Assembly: GCA_013399115.1 (NCBI GenBank) | Contig: VXAA01004383.1 | Span: forward strand, 814,224-878,223 | DNA length: 64,000 bases | DNA from: Anseranas semipalmata | Taxonomy: Eukaryota > Chordata > Aves > Anseriformes > Anseranatidae | Direction: 5' to 3' | Shown: piece after piece, positions 36,261-47,439 of the stretch | Numbering within the stretch: the stretch's first letter is position 1 | Layout of the letters: the number at the start of each line of letters is the position of its first letter | Notes under the pieces: generated by a model | What the model was told of the DNA's origin: nothing | The model's database searches: none | Seen by the model: only the letters and a program-made list of their open reading frames with translations | Translations under genes and position numbers: made by a program

Positions 36261-39200
36261 CAGAATACTAAGCCTGTGCTAACTTGGCATAAAAATAGCG
36301 CTGTGGTCCATCGGGTGGCATTAAGTCCCATCTATAAAAAGACATACGGCTGCCTCGGAAATGCCTCGGGGGCTGGAGGGAGCAGAGCAACCTGTGTCGA
36401 TGCAGAGTGGTGGGCAGCACGGACACACCACCGGCTAGCAGCAAGGTGGAGAGGTTTCTCAGCTGGGGAGGAGTGATGGGAAGTACCCTGTGGAGACACA
36501 GTGGGAACACAGGAGCTGGTGAGGAAAGATTTTGAGGATGCTGTCACGTTGGGACAGTGCAGAGGCAAGGGTCAGGCAGTGGGAGGGAAGGACAAGGGTT
36601 TCAGGCAGAACTGGGAGATCTGGTGTATGGGAGGAGGAAAAGGGCATCGCAGGCAAATCAAAAGCTGGGACTGCCCTCACCTGAGGGACAGACCCGGTCA
36701 GAGACGAGGGGCCCAGGTGCTGGCAGGGAGCCGTCATTCTGACAGCTGGACTGTCACGGTCAGTAAGTGACTACCATCCTCTTACCACGGGGTGGGGTGG
36801 GGTGCTCCCATCCCAGGGTATTTAAGGCACAAGCATCTTGACTTAAGAAACACGCAGATGGAAGGCGGGTGTTACTGTGCTGAGGGTCAGAGAGACGCTA
36901 AGAGTACCTTCAGTTTTCTTCATCCTACAGTTTCTCTGCGAACATTTGGGCCAGCATTTCTCTCCCCCTCCACCCGACAAATTTTAGATCTGCAGCCAGA
37001 TCCTCACTCTCCAGCTCAGCCTTCATCTCCGCTTGCCACAGCATCAGCCCACTCTCTTGGATCCTAGAAAAGCAAATTCATCTTTCCATCTGGTCCTCTT
37101 CATCTCCTTGTTGAATAGGTAGCATTCGCCTCAGATAGCTCGCCCCGTACCGAAGAACAACATGTTTCATGCTGCACAGAGTGCCCCAAAGGCCTTCTTT
37201 CCATAAGCGAATTGTGTAAACTGGCTCTCCTTCTGCAAGCCTTTTCTACTAGCCTGTGTTGGCTGCGGGGCTCCCCGGGGGAAGCCTGGGTAAATGAACA
37301 AGTGTGAAGAGTGGTGCCACAGCCTTCTGCACTTCTCTTCTCCCTGATGCTAAAAAATAATATCTCATTTGTAAATAAAGTATCCCAGTCTATTTTTATA
37401 GCGCTTTTGAGATGCACTGGATTAGCACGCCCGCATCCTGACTTCCTCTTCCACCCCAGATCACGTCCAGCACGGGCAGCAGTTGTGTTAGCTGTGTCAA
37501 ACCACAGCGTGCGGCCAGTATATTTCCATCCCGCTCTGGAGGATCCGCCCTTGCGAATGAGCGTGGTTTTCATTCCAGCTGAGTTTCTGATTTCTCTCCC
37601 AGGATTACCAACATGACCTGCACACAGGCAGCTTCTGATCATTGCGATGAGGACACCAGTCTGCAAGAGCTACCAGCTCATTCCCAGGTAGTAGCTAAAA
37701 GGTGCAGAGCACTCAAGCGAGTGGCACTGTCACACTCGCTCCCTGCTCCCTTAGGGGCCAAAACTGACGGCTGACTGGCAGGGTTTGCCAACACTATTGC
37801 AATTCTTGCAGTTGCTAGAGAGTCTTTCTCAGCCCTACAAAGGAGTGCACTGACGTGAAGGGTTCTTTCAACCAGCTCTCATGTTGACTCTGTGGTTTTC
37901 CTGCAGAAGCCAACAGCCCTGAAATAGGATCAGCAAACAGAAATATGGGATGGAGGACAACTTAATGTCCAGCCTACAGACTGCACCATGGGCTGCCGCT
38001 CTCCGGCTCTCCTTATTGTGCCTGCTGAGGGAGGGCAAGCTGTGAGACCACGCGGAGAGAGGCTACTCGCAGCAGGGGGCTATTCCTTCTCATTGCTAAC
38101 CTAGAGGAGCAAAAGATATCGTGGTAAAGCTACTAAAGCAGTGACTGCAGCAATCGCAGGTGGAATGGAGCTAGTCTTAATGCAGCTAATTTGTATACCA
38201 GTAGCCATAAGATCGTGGCAGCTTAGAGCCCAGGATGCTGTGTGGACAGCGTGCCTGGAACTGCAGTACTGCAGCCTGTACCACCGCCATTTCAGCCCGA
38301 TCTATACCTGAGCCAGCTTTGCCGACGCTGCCCCAAGTGCATGTAGACACTGGTAGCTGGCCTGTCTGCAGCTGGGATGGGGCCTCCAGCACCAAGGGAT
38401 TTTGTCCTGGCACCTGTCCGATCTTTCCCAGCATGGCACTGAACTCAGCAGGTATCCTTAATGGGCACTCCAAGCCTTCCGCAAGGACCCAGAGCTTCCA
38501 GAAACAGAAAGGAATTTGCCTTTTCTGAGGAACGAGTGAAACAGAAATCCTCTGGTGGTGACATGAAATGGATCTGAGCTGGTGGGAAGGCCCAGAAGTC
38601 CTGCCGCCCGCCCCAGGATCCTTCCCATCCCACCAGCTCTGGACAGCTGGAGCAAAGCTCGTCCGTGGTGAGTTCACCACTGCCAGGCGTGGTCTTAAGC
38701 AAGACCAGCTGGATGAAATCCTATGACCTGTGTCAGAAACGAGATCGGACGCCTTCCGCCTTTAATCTGTGTGTCCAGGAAAATAACCCACCATTAAAGA
38801 ATACTCTACCTTAGGAAATTTCAGTGAGAGTCTTACCTATTTCTCACTCTCCCTTGAAATACTTTTGCCCATCCCTCCCTGCCCACACTTAAAGATTTAT
38901 TTGGTTTTCCCTCTCTCCAGGCTCAACCTAATTAAACAACAACAAAAAAATGCTTTATTCATGCAAGTGTTCTGTGAACTTTACTCAGAAAAAGTGCTGA
39001 GTACACCAAAAGCAAAGAACAGTTTTTATGTGACTAGTTTTTTTTCTTTTTTTTTTTTTTTCCTGGGATTTTTTTCTTTCTTGCTCAGCAAAGCTGTATT
39101 TCTCTTAAGTAAAGAAATGGCTGAAAACTCACACTTCAGTTCGTAGGCAATTCAAACTTCAATAAAATGACAAAAACATGAAATGCTATTTTATTGGTCA

Positions 39201-41169
39201 CTGAATTCCTTTTCCACATTGGGAGCATTTCCATGCAAGTGATTAACAAAATAAGACCTTGATCCCTTGAGTGTAAGAGGCTTTTAAAATGGCAAAGTTA
39301 AGCTCTTGGAATATAAGAATGGTTAGACTTAGGACTGTCTGGACAATATCCATTTGATTTCCATTTCCATATGTATTATGATACCATCTTTCATCTTGAA
39401 CCTACATACATGCATACTAATTCTTCCCTGGGAACCTCTCCTACATTCACTGTCCAAAATAAATGGTGATCTCATGATCAGCTATTTCATACTTTTCATC
39501 ATTTCTCCTCATTATTCAGAGTGTGTCTCATGCCTTATTTACAAGCCATGATTCAAACTGTGCTGTGGAGGAAAGGGGCTGCAATTTCCAGATTAACTTC
39601 TCTGCGTAACATTTTGTGGTGGCATCCAAGTGCTTCCCAAGTCTTCATGAATTTGTCTAGACAGCTTCTGTGTGAGGTCCTGTGTCTACAGGGCTGCTGG
39701 AGGCAGGGGTGTCAGAAAACGGCTTGGGAAACAGGAATGTTAAGAACGAGCATTCGCAAGGCAACGTGGAAAAGAAGAAATGAGACACGGATTAGTCACG
39801 GCGCTGCGAGCAGAAGGGTGGTACGAAGGAGGGAGTCTGAAGGAGGGCGACAGTGCCTGTTGGAGAACAGGGGTGCCGGGAGGGGGTCCCGCAGGGGAAC
39901 CGAGCATCCACAGGGCAGCAAGGTGCTCGCTCGCGGGGGTTAGCAGGGAGGTTTCTCAGAGTTTGCACTTCTCACGCTGCTGCCGATTGCAATGAGTATT
40001 TTGACATCTCTGGTGGTGATAACTGTGGTTTTGCCATTCCCCAGCGAGAGTTTCTCAATTAAAAGCAATCACATATTGTTAAGATGAAAGAAAAGTGGCT
40101 CTAAGAACTAATATTTGCAGAGCAACATAGGTTGGTTACAAATATAAATCAAATGTTATTTTATCAGAGGACACGTTCAATGCACATTTATGAATAGGGT
40201 GGATTTGTTTGCGTACTGGGCAAGGGAGGTGCATGCATTTGTTTGCATTTTAGGTGTGGTGCGGGTAGGTAACTCTTTCAGTGATAACAGAATGTGATAA
40301 CTCCTGCTTTTCTGATCGTGTTACTCTACTGCTTTTCTGGATCTGGAGCCTCAAGTTTCAACTTTGATGTGAGCAAAGACGTTAAAGATTGAACTTTGGC
40401 CAGCAAGCTGCCAAACAGCTGTATTTCAGCAAAACGTAGTGTCACGCCTGGATGACTGTGTCCCAGAACTAAGCTCCGTGTCACTGCAATAGAGTGGTAG
40501 AAAATAGCATATTGAACGACGCAAAGGTATGGGTCAATGAAGTCATTAACAAAGTGACCTTACGGAGAGGGGAGACAATGCGGGGGCCCTGCGTGATGAT
40601 GCCCGAGAGTTTTCTTGAAGAGCAGGCTCTACAGTAATGGCTGGTAATGCAGAGAACAGCAACATACTAAAAAAGCCCTTTACAGCAAGCCCCCTGTGGC
40701 TAAATTTCCAGGAATAAAAGAACTTGCCTCTCTCTCTCTCTCGTGCCAGCGCTTGTTTTGCCTGATACATGGCAATGTCGGGAGGCTGTTCTGGGGAAGG
40801 CAGCCCTCCCTCGTGCTGTCCCCGCCAGCGCCGGTCCCGTTTCCCCCCTCGCCCTGGGCACGGCTGCCCCTGCCCTCGCCTCCCGCCAGGCCTGGGGCGG
40901 CGCGGGACGATTTACCCACCCGGGCGGCCCTGTCCCTGTTATGAATGCACCAAGTGGAGCGAGGTAGAAGCTCCGTCTCTGCGAGGCAAAGTAAATAAAA
41001 CAACATTAACATCTAATTTTCTCTAGATTCCTACAAGCCTTTGGGAGGACAAAGGGATCACAACGGGTGTTTGTTTTCCTATAGATTTCCAATCATACTT
41101 CTGTTGCCTCCTATTACATACACATAGACGGTGTCTGTTCGTTTCTTCTCCACTCTATAAAAAAGAAAA
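36261..41169. other. unassigned non-coding sequence
   Basis: About 4.9 kb with no supported gene. It contains the longest open frame of the window (188 codons, minus strand, 37100-37666; no known domain), a CTCF-like sequence GCAGCAGGGGGC at 38069-38080, a T-rich run broken by one C at 39038-39061, a CT microsatellite at 40728-40742 and a CpG cluster at about 40790-40940. The sequence around 37330-37450 is AT-rich and may belong to a conserved element. Confidence 0.4.
40790..40940. promoter_or_regulatory. small CpG cluster
   Basis: By eye about 14 CpG fall within roughly 125 bases of very GC-rich DNA, just after a CT microsatellite. It is shorter than a standard CpG island but stands out from CpG-poor flanks. 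It could be a minor promoter, an unmethylated enhancer core or a chance GC patch. Confidence 0.35.
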
Positions 41170-41470
41170 AAAAAGGAAAATAAACTGGGGGGAGTCCAAT
41201 TACTGAAACTTAATTAAAACAATTTAAAAATGACTTAAGCAATTATCTAGCAAGTGATCTTTTTGGTAAAAGCTGTACACAGGCAATTTATTAGTTAGTG
41301 AAGCCAACCCTGTTTTTTAATATAAACAGACTAATTAATCAGTGGTTAACTCTTGTAATGACCAGCTCTGGCATTTAATTATTGCTGCTGTCATCAAGCA
41401 TAATAGCTTATTTCCCAGGGTTATTATACAAACTGCCAGCAGTGACCACTCTGTGTGAAGTTTAAAGCAC
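41170..41470. promoter_or_regulatory. candidate conserved non-coding element rich in TAAT cores
   Basis: About ten ATTA/TAAT cores lie in 300 bases, several of them full TAATTA (near 41210 and 41332). There are also TATAAACAG (41321-41329, forkhead-like) and a TGTCATCAA near 41390. The block has no repeat match and no coding frame of note. Such density in unique AT-rich DNA is typical of homeobox-regulated developmental enhancers. Whether it is conserved cannot be seen from one sequence. Confidence 0.35.
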
Positions 41471-42269
41471 TTTCCCTGATTATCTCTCATTTCCACATCC
41501 TCATGACTTTTTTGGAGCACATGCTTTTCCTGGTGTGAAAGGTTTCACCCAGCTTTTTAGCTTGGCAGCAAATTTCCAGGAATGCTGAGAATTTTCTGGG
41601 AAGTAAAACTTCCCAGTTCTTACAGGTTTCACTTGCTGGAGGGGGAGGAAGGAGGAGGAAAAAGTGTTTCTTTCCCACGTTAGAAACCTCCTCCATGCGC
41701 ACCTTTTTGGATGTGGCTGGGGAAAAAAAAAGAACAACCACGATCTGCAACAGGCAGATGTTGGAGGTATTTATGTTGCCTTGTTTTAATTATCTAGCTG
41801 AGCTGCTGAAGTTTGGTGGTGAGGGGACAGACCCTATGGAGGAGAGCTGAGAGCTCTCCACAGCTCGGCAGACAGCAACAGCCTGAGTGCAGGCAGATAA
41901 GGGGAAAGCTCAATGTGAGACTAACAGGAGAAAGTAAGGAGCCTCCTGGGGTACCCAGAGCTCACGAACAGCAGACTATGAGCTGCCCGTCGTTAGAAAA
42001 AGGGGAGAAGAAAAAACTCAGACGACCTACTCCTCACCTTGATCTTGGCCTTTCAAAAGGCTCTGGGACAACGCACAATACAGAAGTTGTACCTTGAAAA
42101 GTAACCCTTAGAAGGAGGCACAGGCATTAGGTGGGACAGAAATCTCGGAGGTGAGCATGCCGATCTGGAGGGCGTCTCTGTGGCCGGGGCCGCACTTGCA
42201 CGCGGGCGCAGAGTCCTAACCCGGCACAAGCCGCGGGGACCAGCGTGCCGCCCCTTCTGTTTCCCCGTG
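41471..42269. other. unassigned non-coding sequence
   Basis: No gene recognised. It ends in a GC-rich, CpG-containing patch (about 42160-42255). Confidence 0.4.
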
Positions 42270-42520
42270 ATTACCCGGCCCTGTGCACATTTCAGAGAGT
42301 TAAAGATTTGCTAACGGATTTAATAAACCCGAAATGTCCAGCAACAGATGCCAAATTTGATCATCTCACCAGAGCTGACAATAAAGAGGTTCACATCAAC
42401 TCAGCAGGAAGGAAAGCGGAGAGTGCAGAGGAGCTATTAGCGAGGAGGCTAGCATGAAGCAATTGCAGGCAGCAGTCAGTAGGGCAGTAAAAGCTAATAA
42501 AACCTTGATGTACAAACCAG
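42270..42520. promoter_or_regulatory. candidate conserved non-coding element
   Basis: Unique AT-moderate sequence of even composition with GGATTTAATAAACCC, TTGATCATC and CTAGCATGAAGC motifs. It is not a repeat I know. A 70-codon frame spans it but has no recognisable domain. The call is weak. Confidence 0.2.
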
Positions 42521-45429
42521 ACTAATCAAAGAGCAGGTCCCGCATCCGTATCTCCAGTCTCCTTGGCCTTCACACAGCAGCTGGTGGGAATAGCTTGATT
42601 GCTTTTGTAGATAAATGGATCCCAAGCAAGCGATACCTGAGCATCTCTGTCAGCCCACTGGGCTGAAACAAGACTTCAAAATCCTGAAAATGAAGCAGTG
42701 AACTTCCTCGGGTTTTCAAGCTGTCAGCTCTCCGCAGCCTTGTGGTAGAAAAAAGCCCAGGCTTGGCTTTGAAGGTGAGTCAGCACGGGGGAAGGGAGAG
42801 GCTGCCTTTTTCCGGAGCGTGTTTTCTGCAAAGGGCAGAGAAACAGTGCTGCTTTCTGCCCCGCGGAGCAGAGGAGGAGGGCAAGGCCGCATCCAGCTCT
42901 TGGTTGCACAGGCGCAAACCTGGAGTTATAAACAGGGTTATTCCCAATGTACCCTGGGGAAAACAGGAGCAGACCTGGCACCCTGTTGCCCAAATTTTCT
43001 ATGGCCAGATTTCTCCCCAAAGCCAGACCGAGGCTTTGACCACATGGTGAGTAATAAGGGATAAGTAATAAGTTTTGGTAAAAAGCGGGTCACAAAGGAT
43101 GTCAGAGCATGCCTGTTGCTGCTCTCCACCAGTGTTGCCTCCCTGGTCACATGAAGGGCTGGTGGGGTCCTGCAGCACTCCAAATGAAGAGTACCAGCCA
43201 GCAGAGCCGCACTGGTGTTGGAGAGACTGGAATCGGGCAATAAAGCAGTTATTTGCAAAGTACCGGCCTATTAGACAGCCTGCATTAATCTGATGAATGC
43301 AAAGGGAGAATAGGTAGGAGTTGCTGTAATGGACCTAGGCTGGTAATGACTCTAAATTTATTCTGTCTGCCATAAGCACCCCTACCTAATTCTTAGGACG
43401 AAGACCCCCAGCCCTCCCTCCCCATCACATGAATCCCCCCCATCCGCACCCCTGGGAGGTCAGCTCACACCTGGGGAGGAGCGAGGCTGTTTCCTTAGGG
43501 CTCTAATTACACGTTACGACCAACCACGACGGGGACCGAGCCCCAGCACCATTCCTCCACCAGCAAGGGCAGAAGGGCGGCTTTGAAGAGCGCTTTGGAC
43601 CATGACCATTATTCCTGGCAGCGAAGCAGCATTTAGCGGCTATGCATCCAGACCCAGGGTTAACTCTGCTTCCGCCTAATTCAAACACCAAGCCCAGAAG
43701 GAAACTGAACAGCAGCTTTGCTGCCTGAAAACACCCTGTTGTGTTATTCTTGCGCTGGCTGGTCAGACTGCAATAAAGCAACATATGGCCTGGCGGCACG
43801 GGCTTTCACTACCCAGCGGTGCAGGCGTGCCAGTACGTGCTCTCCTTGGCGGGGAAGAATCGGAGACCAAACCTCTCTCTGGGTCACACTGTCACTGGAG
43901 GTGACAGGAAGGACTTTGCTGGCGTCAGTGGCTTTCTGCAGGTGCAAAAACAGCTTCCTTCTACAAGGGCAGAAACCAGCTCCTGCAGCGCTGGGTCAGG
44001 CACCCGAATTTTGTGCCTCCCGAGCACCGTGCAGCAGCTACGAGGCACGGCCGATGCGCTGCGGTCCTAGGGTTGCGGGAAGGGCAGCCCGTCTGCCTGG
44101 CCACTGCCCTTGGCATGGGTTTCTCAGTCATCTCAAAGCTTTGATGACTTAGAAATTTGCCTTCATGGGCAGGGGAGAGGGCAATTACGGCCTTATTTCT
44201 TGTTTGCACACCATGGGGTGTCTCGAGGAGCACAGATGCTCTTGATGCCGAGGGCGCGGAGATGAGTCCTGTCCCAAACATCAGCTTCATGCTGAGCAGC
44301 GGGGGGTACTGCTCCCACCAGGTGCTGGCAGTGCCAAGCAGTTTTGTAACCGATGTTCACATCTCCCAGCAGAAAAGTGCATGGAAGTAGGGCAGCCATA
44401 TATTTCCTCCAATTTGGCATTGAACCGGAGGCAGAGAACAAGCGTAATTTCCATGCCAGGCTGGAGATGTAATAGGAAAGCCATCTAACAGGTGAAAAAT
44501 GAAGTGGCCCCAGACACAGGCAGATACTCCCTCCCACCTACCGCAGCCTTCCCGCTGCTCCCTGGTGTCTCTGTAATATAAACTGTGCTCATTTCACAGG
44601 CTCACCACAGGCCAAATGGCTGTTCATCGCCCCTGCCAGTGCTTCTGTAATCATCCGCAGCCCTTCATCTCCCGCACGGGGCATCGCCGCGCTGCAGCTG
44701 GGACGCAGCGGTGCCCTGCCCGCTGCAACACCCAGGCCACTTGTCACCCAGAGCGGGCTGCAAAACCAGCTGCTGCAGAAGCACAGGGGGCTGCCAAAAC
44801 GTGCCGGGGGGCTTGGCACCTCCCGGCCAAATGAAGCCAGGAGGGAGCACTCCCGCCCCTGCCGTGGCCTGCCCGCACTGCCCGGGATGTGATTTAGAGG
44901 CTCCTGGCTGCAGGATGAGCCCCACAGATGGAGACGTGCGCTCGATGGAGAAGCCGATGGGCAGCAAGCATGAGGCACGGGTTGCCAATGCTTGGTAGTT
45001 AAAGCCTCGCTGAAGAAGAGCATTTTGTGTTATGTGTTTGTAAGGAGCATCCATCCTTTTGCTTTGCCATGCTTTCCCTTTGTGGTCCAGTGTCCCAGGC
45101 GTGCCTTGCTGGTGCTGGTGTCCTGGAGTCCGCCTCCTCTTTCCACAGTGGACCGCTTTCGGGTGTGCCTCATCACCACCAGGCATGTGTTCCCATGGTC
45201 CTACAACCATTTAAATGGGTTTCATTAGCAGAAGACGATCAGCTTAGAAAGACAATTTTTTTGTTAACACATGTTCCTCTTCGTGGTTATCCTATCTTGG
45301 TACTGCTGCCTTGTTTTTGTAATATTTAACTCCAGCCTGGGTGAGTTGCCCCTGCTCTTGTTTCATCTCCCAGTATGCCGCACCTCCTCACGTGTGTATT
45401 GACACGCAGTAAGTGAGAGCAGTCTTTTT
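42521..45429. other. unassigned non-coding sequence, GC-rich in part
   Basis: No gene supported. A strong donor-like sequence (GAAG|GTGAGT, GT at 42775) preceded 37 bases earlier by a pyrimidine tract and CAG could bound a micro-exon. GC-rich patches at 43930-44120 and 44600-44970 hold overlapping frames up to 181 codons on both strands with no known domain. Confidence 0.4.
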
Positions 45430-46000
45430 TTTTAATACCCAGTACCTTGAGTATTTGCTGCTTCGATTGCATTAGCCCCTAGAAGGACCTCACTATGCTA
45501 CCTGCTGTATATGCAAATGGCTAGGGAATTTGTTCATTTTCAGAACGAAATGCATCCTTAGACCTAGACCTGGATGACTGATGAGCAAAATAATGTTGTG
45601 ACTATGGCTTGATTAGACCTTAGCATTTAAAATAAAAGCATCCGCTTTAGTGAGGCTTCCACAGTTTTTCTGCCGACTCCTCGGTAGCCATTATATTGTG
45701 GAGCTTGATTAAAGGAACGTGGATTTCAAAATCGTGTTCCTACACGTTTGCTTAAACTGAATGTGAAACATTTAAATATGCCTGTCTGCATTGCCTTCAT
45801 GCTAATCAGTCACCGAGGTGAGCTGACACATCGCCTGTCCTCTAGCCGGCTAGGCTCACGTGTCATAAATTCAGTATTGGGCAAGATAGCTGTCCATCAG
45901 ATGTGAATATTAGATTGGAGGAGTTAATGGTCTGTTCCCAGATATTTTACGAGCAGAAAAATGGCCTACATTTACAGAATCAATTATTCACTGTGAACAA
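45430..46000. promoter_or_regulatory. candidate conserved non-coding element with octamer motifs
   Basis: About 570 bases of AT-rich unique DNA directly before a CR1 insertion. It contains a perfect octamer site ATGCAAAT (45511-45518), a variant ATGCTAAT followed by CAGTCA near 45800-45813, CTTGATTAAAGG (near 45702) and TTTAAATATGCC. No frame over 60 codons crosses it and no repeat is recognised. POU/SOX/homeobox-bound enhancers look like this. Evidence is composition and motifs only. Confidence 0.35.
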
Positions 46001-46074
46001 TTCTCCCAATTTTTCTCATTCAAAACACAAGGTAGTTAAGTATGTGCCATTATCCCCAGTTTTCGAGATTCATG

Positions 46075-46595
46075 GATCTTAAGGCCAAGGGGGTAATTAA
46101 GATCATCTAGGTTGACCTCTAGCTTAATACAGGCTAAAAACTATCTTCTGATTATTTCTGCATGGAGACCATCATTTCTGCTTGAGCAGCAGCATATCTT
46201 TTAAAAAGACAGCTAATTATGATTTGAAAACATCGTGTGTTACAGAATCTGGTACATCCCTTTAAGCTGTTTGTATAATTCCCTTGTTGCCAACATTTTT
46301 GTCTTGTTTCTAATGTGAATTTGTCCTGCTTCAGCTTTCAGCCACAGGATCTTATTACGCCTTTACACCACTAGATTAGAGATCCATCTGCCATCAGAAA
46401 CCCCTTTCATAATGGTGTTTGTGAGTCACGATCACGTCACCTTTTATTTTCTCTTGAATAAGCTAGCAACATTAAGTTTTGTTTGCTTTTTACTATACAG
46501 CCAGTTGTCTGATCTCAGATTATTCTTGCAGCTTCCATCTGAACCTTTTCTGGCTTGTGCTTTCATGAGGCCGACACAAAATTTACTTAGAATTG
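46075..46595 (-). mobile_element. CR1-type LINE 3' end (ORF2 C-terminus and 3' UTR)
   Basis: The plus strand carries the antisense of a CR1 3' end: 'gatcatctag' at 46101-46110, 'ctaatgtgaatttgtcctgc' at about 46310-46329, and 'ccatctgaaccttttctggc' near 46534-46553, all in the order seen in other amniote copies. Reading the minus strand, 46462-46418 gives LIQEKIKGDVIVTHK, the diverged form of the family's conserved 'EKRRLRGDLI' segment near the end of ORF2. The copy is truncated at its 5' side (higher coordinates) and is inactive. It sits head-on to two further CR1 pieces on the plus strand. Confidence 0.88.
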
Positions 46596-46930
46596 CCAAA
46601 ACTCATAGCTGGCAATTCCCTGCGTGGGGATTGCATCCAGCCTCGCATAGCTCTGAACTGGACATTAACTTGACATGAAGGATGCACTGGGCACGCAACT
46701 GAAAATTGCTGGTTGCTGGAGCACAAGTGATGGTGGCTTGAGTGTCTTCTATATTCAAAGAAGCTAAAGTCCGAAGCAGCAACATGTAAATACTTCACAG
46801 TTTAAAACTCCAGTTTCATGAAGCTGAAAAAAAAAGCCAAGTCATCCCAGAGAAAGAATGTAATAAGCAAGACATCATAATAGTATGTGTAGTTTTGTTT
46901 CCCTCCATCTCCAAAAGGGAATAGGAGAAG
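46596..46930. other. unassigned sequence between CR1 fragments
   Basis: It may hold unrecognisable continuation of the antisense CR1. No gene or clear repeat is visible. Confidence 0.35.
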
Positions 46931-47100
46931 TAGAGAGGTTCAGCAAAGGACAAGAAGAGTGATCACAGATAGAGCCAAAATCATTTCATTCAAAGAAGGA
47001 TTAAATAGACCAGACTTTGTCAGCTTGGAAAGGAGCTGATCGAGGAACAAACGTGACGTAATACAACTAAAAATGACGTGGAAAAGGTGAGTGGAAATGA
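46931..47100 (+). mobile_element. CR1-type LINE fragment (ORF2 C-terminal part)
   Basis: 'agaggttcagcaaaggacaa' begins the segment that in CR1 reads 'agagggttcagagaagagc'. 'cagcttggaaaggagc' (47021-47036) and 'cgtgacgtaatacaacta' (47052-47069, RDVIQL) correspond to the conserved 'LFSLEKRR' and 'RGDLI' motifs. It matches the same ORF2 region as part of the inverted copy at 46075-46595, so it is a separate insertion or a rearranged piece. It ends abruptly near 47100 where GC-rich unrelated DNA begins. Confidence 0.75.
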
Positions 47101-47439
47101 CTGCATACAAGGATGAGGAGGGGAGGCTCTCACCGTGCCTCTGCGGCTCGGTCACGCACACCCCAGGCGTGCTGGCCACTGCTGGGGGCTGGCTCGGTGG
47201 CCCTTTGGAGGCACCCGGTCCAGCTGCTCTCGCCTTCCCAAATTGCAAAGTGTAATTGGGAATTTTATGCAACAATTTATTACATGCCCCAAAGCCACAC
47301 AGCTGCCCAAGTGTGAGAAAAAAAGTTACACTGGTAAAAAGAAGCAAGCTGGCTTGAAGCAGGCGAATGTGGCTGAATACAAATGGGCACACACACACAC
47401 ATAGGGAAAAAAGAGATAGTAATGAATATAAATTAGAAG
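47101..47439. other. GC-rich unrelated insert between CR1 pieces
   Basis: The first ~130 bases are GC-rich with no repeat match, followed by AT-rich DNA with a (CA)7 run at 47388-47401. No gene recognised. Confidence 0.4.

Noticed and set aside
39313..39360. 'ataagaatggttagac' resembling the start of an L3/CR1-like turtle repeat
   Set aside because: Only about 16 bases match and the following sequence diverges.
44665..45210. 181-codon minus-strand frame
   Set aside because: It overlaps other long frames in a GC-rich patch, with no known motif or splice context.
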